Source of the DNA: Candidatus Oscillibacter pullicola
GTDB lineage: Bacteria > Bacillota > Clostridia > Oscillospirales > Oscillospiraceae
DNA: 64,000 nucleotides
Assembly (NCBI GenBank): GCA_019118935.1
Contig: DWXY01000124.1
Location: 1-64,000 of the forward strand
Direction: 5' to 3'
Below the pieces are notes generated by a model. It made no database searches. It was not told where the DNA came from and worked only from the letters and a program-made list of their open reading frames with translations. Below, in pieces: positions 19,769-29,052 of the stretch (position 1 is its first letter; the number at the start of each line of letters is the position of its first letter). The translations under genes were made by a program, and so were the position numbers.

Positions 19769-21151
19769 ATGAAAAAAGGCTTGTTCCTGCTGTCGCTGAT
19801 TGTGACATTTTGCGCCCTGGGTACTGTCAGCGCCTCCGCCGTCACCAATGATACGGTGAAGGTGGGGCTGCGGTACGGCTCCTCTGTCATGTCCTCCGCC
19901 AACCTGGAAAACGATGAGGGCAGCGGCTACGAGTTCGGCTACTTCGAGGACGACCGGACCTTCGTGTCCCTGGGTGAGACGGACGAGACCGCCATCACCA
20001 TGGAGCCCGCTAGGCGGGACGGCATCCAGGTGACGGTCACCGGCACGGACCGGGTCCTTTACGAGAGTGGGGAGGACACCCTGGCCGTCATGCCCCAGGG
20101 CCGGGACCCCGTCACCTGGTTCCGGGGGAACCGCTACCGGGGCGGGTTCGAGTACACCGTCAGCGGCGGCGGGCTGCAGGTGGTGAACGTGGTGGACCTG
20201 GAGGACTATGTGAAGGGCGTTCTGCCTTCCGAAATGCCGGGGGACTGGGAGCTGGAGGCCCTGAAGGCCCAGGCAGTGTGCGCCCGGACCTTTGCCTGCC
20301 TCACCACCAAGCACCTGTCCGCCTACGGCTTCGACGTGTGCAATTCCACGGACTGCCAGGTGTACAGCGGCATCGGTGAGGCCACCTCCGCCACGGACCG
20401 GGCGGTGGAGGAGACGGAGGGGGAGTGCCTCTACTACGACGGCGAGCTGGCCCAGGCCTACTACCACTCCTCAGACGGCGGCGCCACTGAGGACGCGGAG
20501 AATGTCTGGGGCACCGACGTGCCCTATCTCCGGGGAAAGGAAGACCCCTACGAAGCGCGGACCTCCATCCCCAATTACAGCTGGACCGTTACCTACACCT
20601 GGGACCAGCTGACCTGGGTGCTGCAGAACAGCGGCTACGACATCGGGGACGTGGTGGACGCCTATGTATCGGAAGTCACCGATCTGGGCAACGTGTATTC
20701 CGTGACCTTTGTGGACAGCCGTGGAAAGACCCTGGTCCGCACGGGGGATGACGCCCGGATGGCCTTTTACAGCACCACCCTGGGCAAGAACGTCCCCAGC
20801 CTGCGATTCACCATCACCGGCGGCACCGGGGGCGGCAGCGGCTACGCGGTGAACAGCGCCTCCGGCACCCTGTCGGCTCTGGACGGCGTGGCCGTCATCT
20901 CCGGCGGCGGCACCGTCAGCCGCCTGGAGGGGGAGGACCACACCGCCATCTCCGCCTCCGGAACGGCGGACCTCACCGGCGGCAGCTCCGGCGGGCGGGG
21001 CTCCGCCTCCCGGGACGGCATCACCATCACCGGCACCGGAAACGGCCACAACGTGGGAATGAGCCAGTACGGCGCCAGGGCCATGGCGGAGCAGGGCCAC
21101 GACTACATCGACATTTTGGAATTTTATTTCACCGGCATCCGTGTCCGGTAA
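19769..21151 (+). CDS. SpoIID/LytB domain-containing protein
   Basis: Signal peptide, VVNVVDLEDYVKGVLPSEMPGDWELEALKAQAVCARTFA, GHNVGMSQYGARAMAEQGHDYIDILEFYFTG. Confidence 0.9.
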   Translation: MKKGLFLLSLIVTFCALGTVSASAVTNDTVKVGLRYGSSVMSSANLENDEGSGYEFGYFEDDRTFVSLGETDETAITMEPARRDGIQVTVTGTDRVLYESGEDTLAVMPQGRDPVTWFRGNRYRGGFEYTVSGGGLQVVNVVDLEDYVKGVLPSEMPGDWELEALKAQAVCARTFACLTTKHLSAYGFDVCNSTDCQVYSGIGEATSATDRAVEETEGECLYYDGELAQAYYHSSDGGATEDAENVWGTDVPYLRGKEDPYEARTSIPNYSWTVTYTWDQLTWVLQNSGYDIGDVVDAYVSEVTDLGNVYSVTFVDSRGKTLVRTGDDARMAFYSTTLGKNVPSLRFTITGGTGGGSGYAVNSASGTLSALDGVAVISGGGTVSRLEGEDHTAISASGTADLTGGSSGGRGSASRDGITITGTGNGHNVGMSQYGARAMAEQGHDYIDILEFYFTGIRVR

Positions 21152-21166
21152 AGAGAAGGAAGCAAC

Positions 21167-22192
21167 ATGAAGACCAGTGATTTTTACTACGATCTGCCCC
21201 AGGAGCTGATCGCCCAGACCCCCATCGAGAAGCGGGACACCTCCCGCCTGATGACGCTGGACCGGGTGAGCGGCGCCACGGGACACCACCATTTCTATGA
21301 CCTGCCGGATTTCCTGAACCCCGGCGACTGTTTGATCCTGAACAACTCCCGGGTGCTGCCCGCCCGTCTGGTGGGCCAGCGGCTGCCCGGCGGCGGCATC
21401 TGCGAGGTGCTGCTGCTGAACGACCGGGGCGACAAGGTGTGGGAGTGCCTGGTCCGCCCGGGTCGGAAGCTCCGCAAGGGCACGAAACTCACCTTCGGCA
21501 ACGGGGAGCTGACCGCCGAGATCGTGGAGCAGCTGGAAGAGGGCGGCCGCCTGATCCGGTTCGACTACGAGGGCATCTTCCTGGAGACCCTGGAGCGGCT
21601 GGGCAAGATGCCCCTGCCCCCCTACATCAAGGAGGAGCTCCAGGACCAGGAGCGGTACCAGACCGTGTACTCCAAGGTCCTGGGCAGCGCCGCCGCCCCC
21701 ACGGCGGGGCTCCACTTCACCCCGGAGCTGCTGGAGACCATCCGGAAAAAGGGCGTGCAGATCGGGTATGTGACCCTCCACGTGGGCCTGGGCACCTTCC
21801 GCCCTGTGAAGGAGGACACCATCGAGGACCACCCCATGCACAGCGAATACTGCACCATCCCCCAGGAGACGGCGGACCTCATCAACGAGACCCGGGCAAA
21901 CGGGGGCCGGTGCATCTGCGTGGGCACCACCTCCTGCCGGACGCTGGAGTCCTGGGCCGCCGAGGACGGACATATGGAGGCCAAGTCCGGCTGGACGGGC
22001 ATCTATATCTACCCCGGCTACCGATTCAAGGTGATGGACGGCCTGGTGACCAATTTCCACCTGCCGGAGAGCACCCTCATCATGCTGGTGTCCGCCTTCG
22101 CCGGGCGGGAGCACGTGCTGGCTGCCTATGAGGAGGCGGTGCGGGAGAAATACCGCTTCTTCTCCTTCGGCGACGCCATGTTCATCAGCTGA
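21167..22192 (+). CDS. queA: S-adenosylmethionine:tRNA ribosyltransferase-isomerase
   Basis: [67 protein letters not shown]. Confidence 0.97.
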   Translation: MKTSDFYYDLPQELIAQTPIEKRDTSRLMTLDRVSGATGHHHFYDLPDFLNPGDCLILNNSRVLPARLVGQRLPGGGICEVLLLNDRGDKVWECLVRPGRKLRKGTKLTFGNGELTAEIVEQLEEGGRLIRFDYEGIFLETLERLGKMPLPPYIKEELQDQERYQTVYSKVLGSAAAPTAGLHFTPELLETIRKKGVQIGYVTLHVGLGTFRPVKEDTIEDHPMHSEYCTIPQETADLINETRANGGRCICVGTTSCRTLESWAAEDGHMEAKSGWTGIYIYPGYRFKVMDGLVTNFHLPESTLIMLVSAFAGREHVLAAYEEAVREKYRFFSFGDAMFIS

Positions 22193-22197
22193 CATTG

Positions 22198-22230
22198 CCG
22201 CGCCCGGCGGGCCTGCCGGGCGCTTTTTCA
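22198..22230 (+). terminator. Rho-independent terminator
   Basis: GCGCCCGGCGGGCCTGCCGGGCGCTTTTT. Confidence 0.75.
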
Positions 22231-22243
22231 GAGGAGGAGTCCC

Positions 22244-23944
22244 ATGCTGGAGCTTCTGCACATTGAGAATATCGCGGTCATCCAGGAGGCGGACATCCAG
22301 TTCCGCCCCGGCTTCAACGCCCTCACCGGCGAGACCGGCGCCGGCAAGTCCATCGTCATCGACGCCATGGGCGCAGTGCTGGGAGGGCGCACGTCCCGGG
22401 ACCTGATCCGCACCGGCGCGGACCGGGCCTTTGTCAGCGCCGAGTTCTCCCAGGTGGCGCCGGACCTGCCGGGGCTGGCGGAGACCGGCACCGCCCCGGA
22501 CGAGGACGGCCACCTGCTGCTCCAGCGGGAGCTGACGGGGGACGGCAAGAACCTCTGCCGGGTCAACGGCCGCCCCGTCACCGTGGCCCAGCTGCGGAAG
22601 ATCGGGGAGGAGCTGCTGAACATCCACGGCCAGCACGACGGACAGCAGCTGCTGGACGAGGAACAGCACCTGAGCTATCTGGACCGCTTCGGCCGGACGG
22701 AGGTGCCCCTGGGCCGGTATCAGGCGGCCTACGGCGCCATGGCGGATCTGCAGGCGAAGATCCGGGCCCTCCAGATGGACGAGGCGGAGAAGGCCCGGCG
22801 GATGGACAGCCTCCGTTTCCAGATCGGCGAGCTGGAGCGGGCCCAGCTGGTGCCCGGCGAGGAGGAGAGCCTCACAGAGCGGCGGGACCTGCTGCGCAAC
22901 GGGGAGAAGTACCTCTCCGCCCTGTCCGGGGCGGACTACTGCCTGAACGGCGGGGAGGAGGGAGGCGGCGCCGTCTCCGCCCTTCGGGACGCGGAGGAGG
23001 CCCTTGCCGGTGTCCGCAATCTCTCCGGCGACATGGGAGAGCTGTACCAGCGCCTGGAACAGCTGCGGTGTGAAGCCTATGACCTTGCCGAGATTATCCG
23101 GGACAAGCGGGAGGCGTTCGACTTCTCCCCGGCGGAGCTGGACGCGGTAGAGAGCCGGTCCGACCTGCTGTACCGGCTGAAAAAGAAGTACGGCGCCACG
23201 GTGGAGGAGATGCTCTCCTACCTGGACAAGTGCCGCCGGGAGCTGGACGACATGGAGACGGCGGACGACACCCTGGCCCGGCTGGAGCAGCAGCTGGAGA
23301 AGGCCCGGAAGGCCGTCCTGTCGGCGGGGGTGGACCTGACCGCCGCCCGGAAAGAGGCCGCCGGGGTGCTGGAGCAGCGCATCCAGTCCGAGCTCCGGGA
23401 CCTGGACATGCACAAGGTCCGCTTTGCCATCGACTTCGGGGAGAAGGAGCCGGGTCCCGACGGCTGCGACGCCGTCCGGTTCCTGATGTCCGCCAACGCC
23501 GGGGAGGATTTGAAGCCCATCGCCCGGATCGCCTCCGGCGGCGAGCTGGCCCGGATCATGCTGGCCCTGAAAAACGTGCTGGCGGAGCAGGAGTCCATCG
23601 GCACGCTGGTGTTCGACGAGGTGGACACCGGCGTCAGCGGCCGGGCGGCCCAGAAGGTGGCGGAGAAGCTGGCCCAGGTCAGCCGCCGGAAGCAGGTGCT
23701 GTGCGTCACCCATCTGCCCCAGTTGGCCGCCATGGCGGACACCCACTTCTCCGTGGAGAAGGGGGAGCGGGACGGCCGCACCTATACCCGCGTGGTGCTG
23801 CTGGACCGGGAGCAGCGGAAGGCGGAGCTGGCCCGGATCACCGGCGGCAGCCATGTGACGGAGGCCCTGCTGGCAAGCGCCGGAGAGCTGCTGGACCAGG
23901 CGGAGCGATACCGGAGCGAATTAGGAATGAGGAATGAAGAATGA
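22244..23944 (+). CDS. recN: DNA repair protein RecN
   Basis: MLELLHIENIAVIQEADIQFRPGFNALTGETGAGKSIVIDAMGAVLGG; IASGGELARIMLALKNVL; VFDEVDTGVSGRAAQKVAEKL. Confidence 0.97.
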   Translation: MLELLHIENIAVIQEADIQFRPGFNALTGETGAGKSIVIDAMGAVLGGRTSRDLIRTGADRAFVSAEFSQVAPDLPGLAETGTAPDEDGHLLLQRELTGDGKNLCRVNGRPVTVAQLRKIGEELLNIHGQHDGQQLLDEEQHLSYLDRFGRTEVPLGRYQAAYGAMADLQAKIRALQMDEAEKARRMDSLRFQIGELERAQLVPGEEESLTERRDLLRNGEKYLSALSGADYCLNGGEEGGGAVSALRDAEEALAGVRNLSGDMGELYQRLEQLRCEAYDLAEIIRDKREAFDFSPAELDAVESRSDLLYRLKKKYGATVEEMLSYLDKCRRELDDMETADDTLARLEQQLEKARKAVLSAGVDLTAARKEAAGVLEQRIQSELRDLDMHKVRFAIDFGEKEPGPDGCDAVRFLMSANAGEDLKPIARIASGGELARIMLALKNVLAEQESIGTLVFDEVDTGVSGRAAQKVAEKLAQVSRRKQVLCVTHLPQLAAMADTHFSVEKGERDGRTYTRVVLLDREQRKAELARITGGSHVTEALLASAGELLDQAERYRSELGMRNEE

Positions 23945-24046
23945 GGAATTTCTGGGTCCGGCTTCGCCGGACCCATTTTCATCGTTCCGCCTGCGGCGGA
24001 ACACATCCATTCCGAACTCCTAATTCCGAACTCCTAACTGACCAAA
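23924..24046. repeat. Dual-hairpin intergenic repeat, copy 1
   Basis: GGAATGAGGAATGAAGAATGAGG + GTCCGGCTTCGCCGGAC + GTTCCGCCTGCGGCGGAAC + CATTCCGAACTCCTAATTCCGAACTCC; related to 49994-50093. Confidence 0.65.
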
Positions 24047-24089
24047 CGTCCCTCTTCCGCATACAATGGCAGGAAGAGGAGGGGAGCCC

Positions 24090-24593
24090 ATGCGCTTTTT
24101 TGCAGACTACGACCGCAGTGCCGCCGTGCTGTATGCCCACCAGTGGGCCTACGGCCGGAACCCGGCCTTTTACGACTACGAGAACGTGGGGGGAGACTGC
24201 ACCAATTTCGCGTCTCAGTGCGTGTTCGCCGGCAGCGGCGTGATGAACTTCACCCCGGATTTCGGCTGGTACTACATCGACGCCAACCAGAAGTCCCCCT
24301 CCTGGACCGGGGTGCCCTATTTCTGGAATTTCATGACCAGGCAGGCGCCCTCCGTGGGGCCGGTGGCCCAGCCCTGCGCCCTGGAGGACCTGCAGCCCGG
24401 GGACCTGGTGCAGCTGAGCTTCAACGGCCAGGAGTTCCAGCACACGCCGGTGGTGGTGCGGGTGACGGCGCCCATCACCCTGGAGACGGTGCTGATCGCC
24501 GCCCACAGCTACGACGCCGACAACCGGCCCCTGTCCACCTACACGTTCCAGGACATCCGGTTCCTCCACGTGCTGGGCACCATCCGGCCTTAG
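24090..24593 (+). CDS. Amidase-domain (putative cell-wall amidase) protein
   Basis: MRFFADYDRSAAVLYAHQWAYGRNPAFYDYENVGGDCTNFASQCVFAGSGVMNF; GGDCTNFxSQ signature. Confidence 0.8.
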   Translation: MRFFADYDRSAAVLYAHQWAYGRNPAFYDYENVGGDCTNFASQCVFAGSGVMNFTPDFGWYYIDANQKSPSWTGVPYFWNFMTRQAPSVGPVAQPCALEDLQPGDLVQLSFNGQEFQHTPVVVRVTAPITLETVLIAAHSYDADNRPLSTYTFQDIRFLHVLGTIRP

Positions 24594-24629
24594 GCAATCG
24601 TTTGCGCGAAGTGAACAGGGAAAGGGGAA

Positions 24630-24668
24630 AACCGGCTGGGAGGGAGGTCCTCTCAGCCGGTTTCCTTT
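24630..24668. terminator. Bidirectional terminator
   Basis: AAAACCGGCTGGGAGGGAGGTCCTCTCAGCCGGTTTCCTTT. Confidence 0.65.
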
Positions 24669-25675
24669 GGCTTTTTCTTTGATTTTTTTACATGTGACAA
24701 GGGATTTGCCTTTGCAGCTATCCGCAGGGATTCGTTGTCGATGTGGGTGTAGATTTCCGTGGTGTTCAGATGGTCGTGGCCCAGCACCTCCTGGACGGCC
24801 CGGACGTCCACGCCGTTCTGCAGCATCAGCGTGGCGGCGGTGTGCCGCAGCTTGTGGGAGCTGTACTCCGCCGGGTCGATGCCCGCCTGACCCAGCCGCT
24901 TTTTCACCATGGCGTGGACCGTGGAGCGGCTGATCCGCTCGTTCTGGGAGGAGAGGAAGAGGGCGTTTGCGTCCCGGCCGGTGATGGGCCGCCGCACCGC
25001 CAGATATTTGGCGATGGCGTCCTGGCAGGCGTCGTTCAGGTAGATGATCCGGACCTTGTTGCCCTTGCCAAGAACCCGCAGGGCATCCTCCTGGATGTCG
25101 GAGAGGTTCAAACCCACCAGCTCGCTGATCCGCAGCCCGCAGTTGAGGAACAGCGTCAGGATGCAGTAATCCCGCTCCTGATTTTTGCCGTCCACGGAGT
25201 CCAAAAGCTGGATGCTCTCGTCCAAGGTCAGGTATTTGGGCAGGGTTTTCTTCAATTTCGGAGAATCCATATCTTTGACAGGATTTTCACGAAGTAAGTG
25301 CATCTTATTGGTGAGGTAGTTGTAAAACGACCGGATCGTGGCGATCTTCCGGGCCCGGGACGCGGCGTTGAGGCCGTAGCCGGAATTGGGGCTGTTCTGG
25401 TGCTGGACCCGGTCCCGGCTGAGGTACGTCATGTAGCCGTAAATGTCCGTCAGGGTCACGGAGGCCACGAAGTCCAGATCCACGTCCATGATGTCGATCT
25501 CGTCCAGAGACCGGTCACGCAGGGACGGGTCCCGGGTCTGCTTGAGATAGCGGAAGAAATTCCGCAGGTCCAGGAAGTATTCGTCCACGGTCCGCTTGGA
25601 GTGGGCTTTGATGGTCTCGTGGTACGAGAGAAAGTCCCGCAGAATCTGCGGCGCTTCGGTGCGGTAATCAGCCAT
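24653..25675 (-). CDS. Xer-like tyrosine recombinase
   Basis: 340 aa; LFLNCGLRISELVGLNLSDI, SSHKLRHTAATLMLQNGVDVRAVQEVLGHDHLNTTEIYTHI (RHRHY). Confidence 0.92.
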   Translation of the reverse strand: MADYRTEAPQILRDFLSYHETIKAHSKRTVDEYFLDLRNFFRYLKQTRDPSLRDRSLDEIDIMDVDLDFVASVTLTDIYGYMTYLSRDRVQHQNSPNSGYGLNAASRARKIATIRSFYNYLTNKMHLLRENPVKDMDSPKLKKTLPKYLTLDESIQLLDSVDGKNQERDYCILTLFLNCGLRISELVGLNLSDIQEDALRVLGKGNKVRIIYLNDACQDAIAKYLAVRRPITGRDANALFLSSQNERISRSTVHAMVKKRLGQAGIDPAEYSSHKLRHTAATLMLQNGVDVRAVQEVLGHDHLNTTEIYTHIDNESLRIAAKANPLSHVKKSKKKPKETG

Positions 25676-25790
25676 AACGGTGTCAACTTGCGGGCAGATG
25701 TTCGGCGCAGCCGCGGAGCGGCTTCCGGAGGGACTCAGGCCGTGCCGGGGGCCTGAAAAGGGCTCCAGAGCGGTTTGCCTCTCCCCTAGA

Positions 25791-25816
25791 TTGAACAAAA
25801 TTTTTATTTTGTTCAA
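25791..25816. repeat. Perfect inverted repeat (operator or terminator-like)
   Basis: TTGAACAAAAT-TTTT-ATTTTGTTCAA. Confidence 0.6.
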
Positions 25817-26130
25817 AAACACAGGTCCTACAAAAAGGGCCATCCCCTCCGGGTCCGCCCCTTTTCTCCGTCCCTGGTTTCTGTCCGGTCCTCGCCCTGA
25901 CGTCCCGTCAGGCTGCGCGCGGAAAAGCCGTCCAAGCATCGCCGCAAGCCGCGTCTTTTCCGCGCTTGGGCTTCGCCGCTGCGGACCAACAAAATAAGGG
26001 TCTTTTGTGCAATTTCGCGGCCAATGACCCTGCATTTTCGGGCCACAGGCTCCCGCATCTGCCCGCGTGTCTCCTTTCCTGAAAGATGGCGCCGCCGGGG
26101 CTGTTCTACCGCCGTGGCGCAGGATTTGAT

Positions 26131-26173
26131 GGGTGTCAACCCCTTCGTGAAAAGGTGCAAGGGGTTGACACCC
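26131..26173. repeat. Perfect 15-bp inverted repeat, candidate recombinase core site
   Basis: GGGTGTCAACCCCTT - 13 nt - AAGGGGTTGACACCC. Confidence 0.6.
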
Positions 26174-26220
26174 TCAGTATAGTGCGCCACTACCCCTTTT
26201 GTCAACCAAAAGTTTACCAC

Positions 26221-26751
26221 TCACCGTCCCCGCGCGGCCCGTCTCCGCTCCATCAGCTGCTGCCTGTCGCTGAGCAGCTGGTCCGCCATGGCGTAAATGG
26301 CTGTGACCGCCAGCGAGCTGTGGGCCAGCGCCCGCTGGACCTTCTCGATGCTGCCGTACTTCTCCCGCAGCCGCACGGCGTAGACCTTGCGGAAGCTATG
26401 TGTCCCAATGTTTTGCGGCAGCCGGAAGGCCTTGGCCGCCCGCTTCACGTCCTTCCAGACGGCCTGCCGGGTCTTGTGGGTCCCCGGCTTGCTGCCGGGG
26501 AACGCCCAGACCTCCCCGGCCTGGGCCCGGATGGCCGCCAGAAGGTCCTTCGGCAGGCCGCAGCGGTGCTTCTTGCCCGTCTTTTTTTCCAGCACCCACA
26601 TGGAGGGCGCCAGCTGCTCCGTGCGCAGGTCCAGCACGTCCGAAATCCGCAGACCGGTATGTAAAACGGTCTCAAGGATCAGCGCGTTTTGCCTCGTCAG
26701 CAGGGCCAGGACGCGCCCCAGCTCATAGTCCAGCAGGAACTCCGTTCTCAT
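26221..26751 (-). CDS. Minimal (catalytic domain only) tyrosine recombinase/integrase
   Basis: 176 aa; TGLRISDVLDLRTEQL, GTHSFRKVYAVRL, LAHSSLAVTAIYAM; GGAGG site 7 nt upstream of MRTEFLL. Confidence 0.85.
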   Translation of the reverse strand: MRTEFLLDYELGRVLALLTRQNALILETVLHTGLRISDVLDLRTEQLAPSMWVLEKKTGKKHRCGLPKDLLAAIRAQAGEVWAFPGSKPGTHKTRQAVWKDVKRAAKAFRLPQNIGTHSFRKVYAVRLREKYGSIEKVQRALAHSSLAVTAIYAMADQLLSDRQQLMERRRAARGR

Positions 26752-26900
26752 CGCAAAACCTCCATCACTCCCCCCTTTCAGGGGGTCATTTTTGCCGCCC
26801 ACTCCGCCGCAGCCCCTGGGCCCCAGGGGCTGGCGGGCGCGGTTGACAATCCGAAAAAAGTAAACCAGCCGCCGTGGCCCGAAAATCCGGACGCGGCTTT

Positions 26901-27797
26901 TCAGCCGCCGCCGGTTCCCTTACAAGAATCTTGTAAAGGCGACTGCCGCAGCCGCAGGAAGCGGGCCCAGGGCAGGGCCTCGATCTGGAAGGGCTCCGCC
27001 CCCTCCGCCCGCAGCAGGGTCTCAAAATCCACGTCCGACCAGGACACCTGCGGCCGCCGCAGCCGCCCGCCGGAGTAGTACCACCGCCCGCCGATCTTTT
27101 CCTGCTGCTTGGCGATGTACTTGCAGCAGTAGCCCACGGCGGCGGCCCGCTCGCCGTACAGGCGAATGGCGGTGGAGAAGCCCCAGCCCCAGGCTGGCAG
27201 GTTGTAGATGGGGTGCCCGCCCTCGTCCCGGTGGCCGCTGTCCACAGCGGCCAGGGCGCCGTTGAAGAAGCCGTGAAAGTGGATGGCCCCGTCCCTGTGG
27301 TGCTCCGGCACCAGGACGTACGAGAGGCCGTCCCGGCGCACCCGGTTGTCCAGCCAGTGGTTCAGGTGGCGCACCACCTCCGCCGGGTCATACCGGTCGA
27401 TGCGGGCCGGGTCCAGGGTCAACGTGACGAAGTATTCCCAATCGTTGCAAAGGCCCAGGTCCCGGACGGCCACGCGGGCCCGCCGCTGGGCCCGCTCCCG
27501 GCTGGCCCTGGCGGCCCGTTCCGCCCTGGCCCTGGCCTCGCGGCCGTCCTCGTCCTGGATGGCCTCCCGTTCCAGCAGCTCATAGTCGGCCTCCCGCTCC
27601 GCCAGGGACCGGCGCCGGGGCGGCGCCAGGGGGTCCGCGTCGCCGTCGAATCGCTCCGGCTCCCGGCGGACCTCCCCGCCCCCAAAGGGGGCGGAGGCCG
27701 CCACGATCTCCGTGCTGCCGTCGGGGTACCGCTTCACGCGGCAGTTGTGCAGCTGTTCCATGGTCTCATCAGCTGGCAGATGGGAATGGGACATCAT
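26901..27797 (-). CDS. HUH rolling-circle replication-associated (Rep-like) protein
   Basis: WEYFVTLTLDPARID (motif I-like), GAIHFHGFFNG (HUH), AVGYCCKYIAKQ (YxxK-like). Confidence 0.75.
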   Translation of the reverse strand: MMSHSHLPADETMEQLHNCRVKRYPDGSTEIVAASAPFGGGEVRREPERFDGDADPLAPPRRRSLAEREADYELLEREAIQDEDGREARARAERAARASRERAQRRARVAVRDLGLCNDWEYFVTLTLDPARIDRYDPAEVVRHLNHWLDNRVRRDGLSYVLVPEHHRDGAIHFHGFFNGALAAVDSGHRDEGGHPIYNLPAWGWGFSTAIRLYGERAAAVGYCCKYIAKQQEKIGGRWYYSGGRLRRPQVSWSDVDFETLLRAEGAEPFQIEALPWARFLRLRQSPLQDSCKGTGGG

Positions 27798-27933
27798 CCC
27801 GGCCAGGGCGGGGCAGCCCCAGACAGAGCCCTGTCAGGGCGCCCCTCTGACGGAATAATGTCCTAATATCAAGTAGGGGGCCGCCCCCTTCGGGGGCTTG
27901 ACAGCAGCGCCGCCGCTGTGGTACGATAGACCC

Positions 27934-27946
27934 GCAAGGGGTTGAC
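27934..27946 (+). repeat. GCAAGGGGTTGAC motif copy (also 26157-26169; near-copy 28517-28529)
   Basis: 13/13 identity to 26157-26169; 12/13 to 28517-28529. Confidence 0.6.
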
Positions 27947-27954
27947 TCTGCCAA

Positions 27955-28610
27955 GAGTTTTCCTTCCCGGAAGCGTCCAGGCCACGGCCTGGGCGCTTTC
28001 CTTTTGCGCCGGACGCCGTCCCTTGTGGATGGTGCTCCTTGCAGCGGGGCGTCGGGGGGCCGCAGCTGCGGGCCCGCCTTGCGGCGGCTCCCTCCGCCCT
28101 GGCCCCCGCTCCGTGCCCCGCTTGCCCCGTGCTCGCCCCCTCAGGGGGTCTGCGCCGGGGCGAACCAAGGTGGGGCGCATGGGCAGCCCCCGCCGTTGGC
28201 GGGGGTCCGCTGTCGCCTGCCCGCGCCCCCGGCGGGGCCGCTCGCGGGCCGCTCCTGGGCGGTCGCGGCAGCCTCTGCCGCCCCCCTGGCGGGCCAGCGC
28301 CCCACAGGGGGCGCGGCCCGCCATTCCCCCCTCGGCGGCCCTTGGGCCGTTCCTCGGGGGCGGTGCTCCGGCGGCCCCGCCTCCGGCGCGTGGGGGCTCT
28401 GGCCTGTTCCGCGCCGGGCCTGTCCGCTGCCTGGTCCTTCTTCCCCTGGCGCTTCCGCCCGCAGCCCTCGCCCCTTCCCCCTCCCGTCCCCCTCCCCCTC
28501 CGGGGGCGGGGGAGCGCAAGAGGTTGACGCCCGCTGCGGCGGGGACGGGCGGCGCCCCCCTACCCCAGCGCACAAAAAAAGCCTCCCCGCCTGTGGCTCC
28601 CGCCACCCGC
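27955..28610. other. GC-extreme block without a credible ORF
   Basis: Long C/G tracts; overlapping six-frame ORFs are all Arg/Pro/Ala/Gly low-complexity. Confidence 0.6.
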
Positions 28611-28809
28611 GAAAAGGCACAAAAGACGTATTTTGTTCAATTTTCCATCTTCCCGCAAAACCTCCTTCCCTGACAGGTCTATTGAAAATTTCCAGACCGG
28701 ACCACAGCCGCAGCGACGGCGGCACACGCCGGAATGCGCGGCGCATCTCCGGACCGGACATAAAAACCGCCGCTTTCGGCAAAGCTAGTCCCAAATCCAT
28801 GGAGATGGG

Positions 28810-29052
28810 ATGATGTGTATGAGTTTGATTCCCTGTACCAGCCAATGTGTGTACCAGCAGGACGGCGTCTGCACGCTGGACAGCGCCGCCGCGGCGGGCC
28901 TCCCCGCCCTGGGCGGCGCCTGCGTCCACTTCATTCCGACGGACGAAGGGCGGCTCGGATCGCCTCACCGATATTCCGCACCGGGATCAGCCGAAGCCCC
29001 GCAGGCGCGGCCAGCTCCCCGGTCCGGCGGGACGGGATCAGGCACTGGGTAA
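28810..29052 (+). CDS. Small Cys-cluster protein (DUF1540-like), overlapping 3' end of radA
   Basis: MSLIPCTSQCVYQQDGVCTLDSAAAAGLPALGGACVHFIP; CxxxC...C...C spacing. Confidence 0.5.
   Translation: MMCMSLIPCTSQCVYQQDGVCTLDSAAAAGLPALGGACVHFIPTDEGRLGSPHRYSAPGSAEAPQARPAPRSGGTGSGTG

Noticed and set aside
20471-23854. 1127-aa minus-strand ORF
   Set aside because: Antisense shadow of the SpoIID-like gene, queA and recN, all clearly real on plus.
27869-28673. Overlapping 240-270-aa ORFs in the GC-extreme block
   Set aside because: Arg/Pro/Gly/Ala-rich in several frames at once, no initiation signals; expected by chance at this GC.
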